From: Cystobacter fuscus DSM 2262
GTDB taxonomy: Bacteria; Myxococcota; Myxococcia; Myxococcales; Myxococcaceae
Assembly: GCF_000335475.2 (NCBI RefSeq)
Contig: NZ_ANAH02000011.1
Span: forward strand, 310,001-374,000
Reading direction: 5' to 3'
DNA length: 64,000 bases
Below the pieces are notes generated by a model. That model saw only the letters and a program-made list of their open reading frames with translations. It did not search any database and was not told the origin of the DNA. How positions within the stretch are numbered: the first letter of the stretch is position 1; every line of letters begins with the position of its first letter. Both the position numbers and the translations under genes were made by a program. Positions 33,227 to 39,816 of the stretch are shown in pieces.

Positions 33227-33709
33227 ATGAATCGCATGACCTGGGTCATCCTCGCGAGTTGCCTGGCACTGGGAGCGTGCGCTCCCGCGGCGAAGTCCAA
33301 CCCTCCCGTCGAGCCCGTGCAGGGCAAGAGGGAGGCCCCGGTGACGGTGCGGACGGAGTGGGGAGAGCGAAGCGCGCGGGTCACCCTGCGCTTCAACGCG
33401 CCGGCCAGCGACGTCCGGGTGAGCGTGCGGGGCGTGGACGGGCTGAGCGTGGGCGGTGAGCCGACGCTCGTCGAGGGTGCCCGCTTCGACACGGGGGCGA
33501 CCGCCCACTTCGACGTGGCCTACACCCCGGGCGAGGGCCGCTCCCACCTGGTCGTCGCCGTGGTGGGCTCGTTCCAGGGCACCTCCCTCTCGCGCGTGGC
33601 CAGCTTCGCGGTGGGCTCGCCCACGGTCGAGCAGCAGCGGCGCTCGGGCAGCGTCATCACCGACAGCGAGGGCGAGCGCATCAAGGTGATGCCGGGCGGC
33701 GAGCGGTAG
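33227..33709 (+). CDS. Hypothetical lipoprotein following the metalloprotease gene
   Basis: A 160-residue lipoprotein (lipobox LGAC, Cys18) with a single predicted beta-sandwich (VTLRFNAPASDVRVSVRGVDGL, FDVAYTPGEGRSHLVVAVVG). The gap of 35 bp to the metalloprotease gene indicates an operon, so it may be a partner or inhibitor of that enzyme; this is inference. The ATG at 33227 follows AAGGACAGGA. No known family is recognised. Confidence 0.72.
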   Translation: MNRMTWVILASCLALGACAPAAKSNPPVEPVQGKREAPVTVRTEWGERSARVTLRFNAPASDVRVSVRGVDGLSVGGEPTLVEGARFDTGATAHFDVAYTPGEGRSHLVVAVVGSFQGTSLSRVASFAVGSPTVEQQRRSGSVITDSEGERIKVMPGGER

Positions 33710-33795
33710 GCGCTCCCTGCCTCCGCTTCAGGCCCTGGCGCGCAGCACCTCGAGGGCTCCAAAATCGCGCGTCCCCGTTGGGTGCCGTCAGGTCC

Positions 33796-33820
33796 GTCCG
33801 GTATTCACCCTCCGGACCGG
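33796..33820. repeat. 25-bp interspersed repeat, copy 1
   Basis: GTCCGGTATTCACC followed by CTCCGGACCGG differs at one base from the copy at 37216-37240. It lies in the gap between the lipoprotein and alkylsulfatase genes. Confidence 0.7.
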
Positions 33821-33835
33821 TGTCAGCTTCGACGT

Positions 33836-35937
33836 CTATGGCTGCTGCCCACCTGCTCCACCCACGCCCATGGGTGCCTGGCCCGGCAGTGGCTTGCCTG
33901 GCGTGACGATGTCGAAGGACGGATCAAAGTCGTCCAGCATCTCCATCAGTGCCTTGAACTTCCGTACGTCGCCCTGGACCTTGATCTTCCCGGAGGAGAT
34001 GGCCTCGTCGAAGGTGAGCTTCTTCAGGTTGATGTCGTCCAGGACCGTGCGCGTGAGGGTGAGCGTGGCATCCGGCCTGGGAAGCTGCTTCCTGGTGGAA
34101 TAGATGAGCACCGAGTTCTGGAGGGTGAGGGCGTAGTTTTCCCGGGTATCGGTGAAGCGCAGGTGGAAGCCCAGTTCCTGGCCGAGGGCCTTGCGCGCGT
34201 TCAGCCGGATGCCGAGGTAGTCCAGGTACATGTCCGTGGGCAACGCCCTGAGGGTATCCGGGCTGGTGCTCTGCACGTGCGGCGTCCTGGGGACGCCATG
34301 GCGGAGCTCGAAGGCTCCCGTCAGGTATTCGTTGCGCCAGGTGGCGTTCTCCGTCTGGTAGCCCATCTGCTCGAGCGCGTCCGCCTGGAGGTGGCGGGCC
34401 TGGGTGTTGTCCGGGTCCGCGAAGATCACGTGATTCATCACCTCCGCCACCCAGCGGTAGTCGCCCTGCGCGTAGGCGTTCCGGGCCTTGTCCATCACCA
34501 ACTGGGCGCCTCCCATGAACTCCACATAACGACGGGCAGCCTGCTCGGGGGGCAAGGGATGCAGGTGCGCGGGGTTCGAGTCGTACCAGCCGAGATATTT
34601 CTGATACACGGCCTTGGCGTCGTGATTCACGGAGCCGTAGTAGCCCCGCAAGAACCACTCGTGGCTCAGGCTATCCGGGAGCGTCAGGGCCTCGGCGACC
34701 TCGTTCATCGTGTAGCCCTGGTTCATCAGGTGCAGCGCCTGGTCGTTGAGGAACTTGTACGCATCCCGCTGCTTCTCCAGGTATGACACCAGCCGCTCCC
34801 TTCCCCAGACCGGCCAGTGGTGGGAGCTGAAGACGACCTCGGCCTTGGCGCCGTAGGTGTCGATGGCCTCGTTGAGGTACTTCCACCAGTTCATGGCGCT
34901 GCGCACCTCCGCGCCCCGCAGGGTGTAGAGGTTGTGGAGGGTATGGGTGGCGTCCTCCGCCGCGCACAGCGCCTTCTTCTTCGGGAGGTAGAACATCATC
35001 TCCGTGGGCGCCTCGGTGTTCGGTGCCATGAGGAAGACCAGCTCCACCCCATCGAGGGTCCGCTTGTCGCCCGTCTCGCGGATGGTGTCGGTGGGAGGGA
35101 TGAGCGTCACGGTCCCCCTGGCGGAGATGGTCTTTCCCAGGCCGGCGTCCACCTGTCCCTCCGGCCCTCGGTCGAGCAGCGGCCCATACATATATACGGA
35201 GCGGCGGTTCATGGCGTTGCCCGCGTAGACGTTCTCGCTGACGGCGTACTCGAGGAAGTTCTCCGGAGCGAGGATCCTGACCTTGCCCGCCTTCACGTCC
35301 GCCTCCGACACCACGCCCTTCACGCCGCCATAGTGGTCCACATGGCTGTGGGTATAGATGACGGCGCGAACTGGCCGCTGTCCCCGGTGCTTCTCGTAGA
35401 GGGCATAGGCCGCCCTGCCAGTCTCCTCGGTGATGAGCGGATCGACGACGAGGGTTCCGGTCTTGCCCTCGATGATGGTCATCACCGACAAGTCATAGCC
35501 GCGCACCTGATAGATGCCGTCGGTGACCTTGAACAGGCCATTCTGCATGTTGAGCTGGGCCTGCCGCCACAGGCTGGGATTGACGGTGGGGGGCGCCTCC
35601 CGGCCCTGGATGAACTGGTAGGGCTTCAAGCTCCAGACGACATTGCCGTCCTTGTCCGTGATGGTGAGGTCGGGCTCGGTTCCCATGAAGCCGCGCCTGG
35701 CGTCCTCGAAGTCCTGTGTGTTGGAGAAGGGCAGTTCCTGCCGGACCTGGGCATTGAGCCGGACCGTTCTCTCGGTGGGGGGCGGGTACCCGGTGTCCGC
35801 GCCTGGTCTTGCGGCTGTGCATGACCTGGTGTCTGCGTCTGGTCTTGCGACTGGGCCTTCGCCGCAGTGGGCAGGGCCAGCGCCAGCTCCACCGCCAACA
35901 CCACGAGGCGCCGTGGCCACCGATGTCTTCCGGACAT
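33836..35937 (-). pseudogene. SdsA-type alkylsulfatase, frameshifted after the signal peptide
   Basis: The main frame (33836 to about 35800) encodes a metallo-beta-lactamase-fold alkylsulfatase of about 640 residues. It has the TVRLNAQVRQELPF and QDFEDARRGF N-terminal blocks, the zinc motif THSHVDHYGG, AEDATHTLHN, an SSHHWPVWG block, the dimerisation domain and a C-terminal SCP2-like sterol carrier domain. A good start (35937, preceded by AAAGGAGAGC) and signal peptide ending AAKA are in a different frame. The frames would join if one base were added, most simply in the six-G run at 35777-35782. It would hydrolyse alkyl sulfates such as SDS in the periplasm. Confidence 0.85.
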
Positions 35938-36075
35938 ACCAGCTCTCCTTTCGACGTCAAACCGTGAGAGGGTGTGCACGCACGCGGGCCCGTTCACCCC
36001 GGCCTGGATGGCCGAGGCCCTTGCGCGGTAGCCAACTGGCTCCTATCGGCGAGCGCCTCGGCGGCGAGGTTCACT

Positions 36076-36669
36076 TCAGGGCAGCACATCGGGCTCCAAG
36101 GTGAACAAGGCCTTGAAGAGGGAGGCACGACCGGGCTCGATGTGATCGAGGCACAGATCAGGAATCAGGGTCCTGGCGACATGAGGGGGAAGTGACTGAC
36201 AACCGAGCGCCGACTCGATCAGGTCAGCCAATCTGGAGACTGTAGGACCCAGCTCCACCGGCATCTCCTCGAGAAACACCGTGTCGGCGGGGCTCTCACG
36301 TCTGCCACCTCGGTATCGATGCTGGGTGCAATAGATGAAATAGACGGGAGCGAGCAGGCTCACGCATCCCACCACCTCTTGAGAGAACCCGTCTGCTTTG
36401 TCTCGAGGCTCAACCGCGTAGACACAACAGCGGTACCCGCCGTCATGGGTGTAGGCAGTCGCGTCTCCAACAGCGCTCATCGGAAAGGCCGCGGCCACCG
36501 CGCGGCGGAGTTCCAACCACTGATGCTGATCCGCCAGGGCTTCATGCCATTTCGCATGGAACCGTTGCCACTGTGGACTGGTTCCATGCTGATGGTCGTC
36601 GAGGGTGCGTCCCGTGGGGTAGTACTGACGGCACAGCTCGATCAGCTCGGAGACCGTGAACGGCATCAT
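36076..36669 (-). CDS. Hypothetical protein, immunity-like
   Basis: A 197-residue soluble protein (start ATGATG; the second Met is equally possible). Features include PTGRTLDDHQHGTSPQWQRFHAKWHEAL near the N terminus, a central VSLLAPVYFIYCTQHRY block and a C-terminal RTLIPDLCLDHIEPGRASL. The layout matches a family I have met repeatedly beside myxobacterial polymorphic toxins, so an immunity role is possible but unproven. It overlaps the upstream lipoprotein gene by ATGA and has less GC-biased codons than genes outside this patch. Confidence 0.6.
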   Translation of the reverse strand: MMPFTVSELIELCRQYYPTGRTLDDHQHGTSPQWQRFHAKWHEALADQHQWLELRRAVAAAFPMSAVGDATAYTHDGGYRCCVYAVEPRDKADGFSQEVVGCVSLLAPVYFIYCTQHRYRGGRRESPADTVFLEEMPVELGPTVSRLADLIESALGCQSLPPHVARTLIPDLCLDHIEPGRASLFKALFTLEPDVLP

Positions 36670-37145
36670 GGCTCCTCCCTTGTCACTTCAACGGGAACCA
36701 GTCTGGGGTCGCAATCCGCTTTGACACGAGCGCCAGCGATGGCCCTCGGCATACTCCCCTTGAGAATTGCCTTGAACTGTTCGCAGGCCATGCCGGGCAA
36801 CAGGGCCTTGGACAACACGGCGTAGGCGGCCAGATTGGCTTGCTCGGCGGAGACACGTTGGGCCAGGGCTCTTGAGATCTCCATCTCATGAGTTCGCAGG
36901 GGCGTGCCGATCTCGAACTGGCACATCACATTCAAGCCCGTGTTGAGGTTGGTGAGTCGCACACGGACACAAGCCGCCTGCCAACCCTCCGGGCCCGACA
37001 TCGAGACGCATGGTACGAGCACTTGAAATTGGAAGTGTTCGGGTGCCAGCCCGCCCTGTACCCGATTGGTGCCACACGACATGGGACCTTGGGCCATCCC
37101 GGTCAATGCGATCACCATTACCCAGAAGAGCCTCATTCGTTCCAT
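36666..37145 (-). CDS. Hypothetical secreted or lipoprotein partner of the preceding gene
   Basis: A 159-residue protein with an N-terminal signal (MRLFWVMVIALTGMAQG) and a possible lipobox ending MSC. The start at 37145 is chosen for a GAGG ribosome site; 37136 is an alternative. The mature part has a beta-rich region (FQFQVLVPCVSMSG, VRVRLTNLNTG) and a C-terminal helical part. I do not recognise a family. The ATGA overlap with the next gene means both are co-translated and probably act together. Confidence 0.6.
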   Translation of the reverse strand: MERMRLFWVMVIALTGMAQGPMSCGTNRVQGGLAPEHFQFQVLVPCVSMSGPEGWQAACVRVRLTNLNTGLNVMCQFEIGTPLRTHEMEISRALAQRVSAEQANLAAYAVLSKALLPGMACEQFKAILKGSMPRAIAGARVKADCDPRLVPVEVTREEP

Positions 37146-37215
37146 ATGGCGCCTCAGAGCGTACTTCGGTGCCTCCAGGCGGAAGCCCGAAATCTCCCGC
37201 CACCGTTGCTGTGCT

Positions 37216-37240
37216 GTCCGGTATTCATCCTCCGGACCGG
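37216..37240. repeat. 25-bp interspersed repeat, copy 2
   Basis: GTCCGGTATTCATC followed by CTCCGGACCGG differs at one base from the copy at 33796-33820. The two copies flank the alkylsulfatase and the hypothetical gene pair. The rest of the gap 37146-37414 shows no coding signal. Confidence 0.7.
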
Positions 37241-37414
37241 GGGGCAGACGAGCCGTAGGATCTATGAAGGAGGCGAATTCCCCAGTGGCTTCCAAGGCCA
37301 AATCTACCTGCCCGTGGATTGCCGCTGAGCCAGAGGGAGGCATCTGGCGCTCTCGGAGCGAGTGCGGATCCTGGCGCTTGAGGCGCACGTGACCGCTGTG
37401 GTAGGGCCAGCGAC

Positions 37415-37585
37415 ATGACCGCGCCCCAGTCCCCGGTGCTCGAGTTTCCCGCGATGCTCCACGGCCTCACCGGAGCCGTCCTTCGCAAAGTGAAGGCCAA
37501 GGGCCAGGGGTGGGCTCGGGAGTACCTCAAAACCGGTGCCTTTACCCAGCCTCGGCAGATGCTTCAGGTTCCGCCCGGCGAGTGA
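37415..37585 (+). CDS. Small hypothetical protein, or the 5' half of a split gene
   Basis: A 56-residue frame starting MTAPQSPVLEFPAMLHGLTG and ending VPPGE, with plausible codon bias. It overlaps the next frame by GTGA (37582-37585). Reading across the overlap gives a natural-looking junction (VPPGE followed by VISGAEFDAIPHPRW), so the two may be one gene broken by a single-base change. No family is recognised. Confidence 0.45.
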   Translation: MTAPQSPVLEFPAMLHGLTGAVLRKVKAKGQGWAREYLKTGAFTQPRQMLQVPPGE

Positions 37586-37908
37586 TCTCGGGGGCCGAGT
37601 TCGACGCCATCCCCCATCCGCGCTGGCGAGTGCACCTGTGCGCCGACATCTTCTTGAGCTTGAGTGAAGGCGTCCCGAAAGAGCAGCGCCAGCGAATGGA
37701 GGAGTCCTTCGAGTCCTTCTACCTGCGCACTCCATGGGGGGCGCTCTACCATGCCGTGTCTCCTCCCTCTCCGCGGAGCGCGGAGCGCATGGCCAGGTGG
37801 CTCGCCGCGATGCTGCGCTTCTGGGACGTGCTCCAGGGCCCACGTTATGCGTACAGGATGCCCGACACCCACCATACGCTCGATGAGCTCATGGACTATC
37901 GAATTTGA
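37582..37908 (+). CDS. Small hypothetical protein, or the 3' half of a split gene
   Basis: A 108-residue protein if it starts at the overlapping GTG at 37582. It is helix-rich and aromatic (FLSLSEGVPKEQRQRMEESFESFYLRTPWG, MARWLAAMLRFWDVLQGPRYAYRMP). It may be the downstream part of one protein with the preceding 56-residue frame. It ends 20 bp before the converging MazF-like gene. The function is unknown. Confidence 0.5.
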   Translation: MISGAEFDAIPHPRWRVHLCADIFLSLSEGVPKEQRQRMEESFESFYLRTPWGALYHAVSPPSPRSAERMARWLAAMLRFWDVLQGPRYAYRMPDTHHTLDELMDYRI

Positions 37909-37927
37909 CGCTTGCTGCGCTCCTCGT

Positions 37928-38284
37928 TCAAGGGGCCCCGACACAAATGGCGATGGCGGCTGCGACATCTTCGAGTTGAGCGGCGGTAACTACGCCGACC
38001 TTATCTCGAAATCGCCTCAATGAGACGGACTTCACTTGAAATGCATCAGCACCAGATGCCTTGGACAGGCCATTGGACGGATTGGGCTGAATTTCCACGA
38101 ACCAATGAGAGTTGGCATGGTTGGGCTTCCAATCCGTGATGGGAACAACAATGCGGAGGGGCAACTTGCCAAGTCCATCGGCACTGACAACCAGGGCGGG
38201 CCGCGTCTTTTGTATCTCTGCGCCCGCTGATGGATCGAAATTTACCCACCAGATCTCGCCGCGCTTGGGCTCAGGAGTCGACAT
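37928..38284 (-). CDS. MazF/PemK-type toxin
   Basis: A 118-residue protein of the MazF/PemK/CcdB fold. The diagnostic N terminus RGEIWWVNFDPSAGAEIQKTRPALVVSAD, the middle strand LRIVVPIT, and the KSVSLRRFRDKVGVV block are intact. Known members are sequence-specific endoribonucleases that stop growth when freed from an antitoxin. The gene overlaps the upstream HTH-ImmA/IrrE gene by 14 bp, so that gene is the natural antitoxin or regulator. Its codons are less GC-biased than those of the neighbouring core genes, which suggests transfer. Confidence 0.85.
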   Translation of the reverse strand: MSTPEPKRGEIWWVNFDPSAGAEIQKTRPALVVSADGLGKLPLRIVVPITDWKPNHANSHWFVEIQPNPSNGLSKASGADAFQVKSVSLRRFRDKVGVVTAAQLEDVAAAIAICVGAP

Positions 38285-39494
38285 GGAAATCGTGTTCTCC
38301 AAATGCCTCGAACGCCGTGAGGTCCGCGTCGTTCCTATAGTCAGCCTCCACTGCAACGACGCTCTGGCGAAGGGCTTCCTCCCGCATCTCCGGTGGTTGT
38401 TTCCGCAACTCTCTTACCGAGAGCCGGGGAATCGTACTGTCGACTCGGGCCGTATCGCCTGTGCAGCCCGAGCATAGCTCTTCCGCACGGATGGGCGTAA
38501 TGACACCTTCAGCCAGAGCACGCAGCGTCAAGAGCTTCAGCCGAACAGGCTCCTCGCTGCCAATGAAGGCAACGGGCTCCTGCTCGCGCCATCCATTGGC
38601 GTCGAACTGTTCCCAAAGCCGCTTGTAGGCCGCATCGCCAATGATGCCAAGATCGCGCGCGCGATGCGCCCATGCTTGCATGCTCAACCCATATTTCTTC
38701 TTCAGAAGCATGAGTTCTTCCATGCTGATGTTCTGACGAGTTGCCCCAAGCTCGCGTTTAGCAACTGAGGCAGGCACGAGGAATGCGGCGGCGAACCGGT
38801 GCGCAAGCCGTTCTTCTTCTTTTTCCGACAATCCAGTGCAGTTCATCGCAAGATGGCCAAGCTCATGCGCGAAATTATAGCGTCGCCGATCAATGGACGG
38901 ACGTGCACTGCTCACTAGCACTGGGAACGACCCATTCGCCCAACCCGACAGCCCATCGAAATTCGGCGGAGCATCCATGGAACAGACCGCAACGCCTCCA
39001 TGATCTTCGATCATTTGAGTCATCGACTCGATGGGCGTTTCATTCAACTTCCAGTGCTTGCGCACCGATTCGGCTGCGGCTTCCGCATCGTCAATAGTGT
39101 CCGCACGGTACGGGCGGGGGAAACGAGGCTTTTGTCCAGGCTGAATCGACTCTTCAAGCCAGACATGGCCTTCGACGATCTGTGCGATTGACGCCTGGAT
39201 CTGCTCCTGAAGATGCTTGGAGAGGCTCGCGTGCTTGCGAAAGGCTCGCCACTCGATCTGTACAGTGGGTCCACGCACAAAGAAGTCACTGCGGACGCCT
39301 AGTATCCTGGCAAGCGCCAGCAGGGTGCTCTGCCTCGGAGTGCTCTTGCCCGTCTCGTACTTCGAGAGCGCCGCCTTGGTGAGTGGGTGACCATTCGCAG
39401 TTAGACGCGCAGACACCTCGTCGAGAGTCAGGTCCGCGATGGTGCGCGCCTGACGGAGCCGCATGGCGATGTTCGCCGTTCCAGAAGTTGACAC
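38271..39494 (-). CDS. HTH plus ImmA/IrrE metallopeptidase regulator with antitoxin-like tail
   Basis: A 407-residue protein starting at a GTG with the ribosome site AGGGAGGTAGGTC. Residues 10-75 are an XRE-type helix-turn-helix (MRLRQARTIADLTLDEVSARL..LSKYETGKSTP). Residues 135-290 are an ImmA/IrrE (DUF955) zinc peptidase with FAHELGHLAMN (His210, Glu211, His214) and EEERLAHRFAAAFLVP. The last 40 residues (MREEALRQSVVAVEADYRNDADLTAFEAFGEHD) resemble the C-terminal toxin-binding tails of small antitoxins. It overlaps the MazF-like gene, so I infer a combined antitoxin, repressor and possibly self-cleaving sensor. Confidence 0.85.
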   Translation of the reverse strand: MSTSGTANIAMRLRQARTIADLTLDEVSARLTANGHPLTKAALSKYETGKSTPRQSTLLALARILGVRSDFFVRGPTVQIEWRAFRKHASLSKHLQEQIQASIAQIVEGHVWLEESIQPGQKPRFPRPYRADTIDDAEAAAESVRKHWKLNETPIESMTQMIEDHGGVAVCSMDAPPNFDGLSGWANGSFPVLVSSARPSIDRRRYNFAHELGHLAMNCTGLSEKEEERLAHRFAAAFLVPASVAKRELGATRQNISMEELMLLKKKYGLSMQAWAHRARDLGIIGDAAYKRLWEQFDANGWREQEPVAFIGSEEPVRLKLLTLRALAEGVITPIRAEELCSGCTGDTARVDSTIPRLSVRELRKQPPEMREEALRQSVVAVEADYRNDADLTAFEAFGEHDFHVDS

Positions 39495-39514
39495 GACCTA
39501 CCTCCCTAACACCC

Positions 39515-39532
39515 TTTGTCAACGTTGACAAA
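39515..39532. promoter_or_regulatory. 18-bp perfect palindrome, probable operator of the toxin-antitoxin operon
   Basis: TTTGTCAACGTTGACAAA is a perfect 18-bp inverted repeat 21-38 bp upstream of the regulator's GTG start. Further GTCAAC/GTTGAC half-sites occur at about 39487-39492 and 39555-39560. This is the expected autoregulatory site for the encoded XRE-type protein. The remaining gap 39495-39816 also holds a dispersed element and a possible gene tail. Confidence 0.75.
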
Positions 39533-39582
39533 CGTGGGTTTTCTTCCCGGTTTCGTCAACACGATCAGGAGCTTTAGCAGGA

Positions 39583-39600
39583 GTGTCTGACACCCTCGTG
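39583..39600. repeat. Dispersed GTGTCTGACACC element, copy F
   Basis: AGTGTCTGACACCCTCGTG lies between the toxin-antitoxin promoter region and the giant TPR gene, immediately before a possible gene remnant. Confidence 0.6.
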
Positions 39601-39719
39601 GAACCCACTTCGTCGCCCGCCACGGGTTCATGAACCTGGCGCTCACCCTGATCGGCGACTATGTGTGGGACCCCCTCCAGCTCGGCCAGCCCCCCAGCGT
39701 GCCGCCAGGCTCACCGTGA
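39601..39719 (+). pseudogene. Possible 3' remnant of an unknown gene
   Basis: An open stretch with coding-like codons reads HFVARHGFMNLALTLIGDYV, then WDPLQLGQPPSVPPGSP, and ends in TGA at 39717-39719. It has no start codon or upstream domain and begins right after a dispersed repeat. I read it as the surviving tail of a gene cut off at the repeat. Chance coding appearance is possible. Confidence 0.3.
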
Positions 39720-39816
39720 GGGTCCTCCGGCTGCCTTCCGGGCGGGAGAAGGGCAAAAATTCCAGGGGGTTGCACCCCATGCTACGCTGCGTGGTCCCTC
39801 CGAAATCCCCCGTTCG

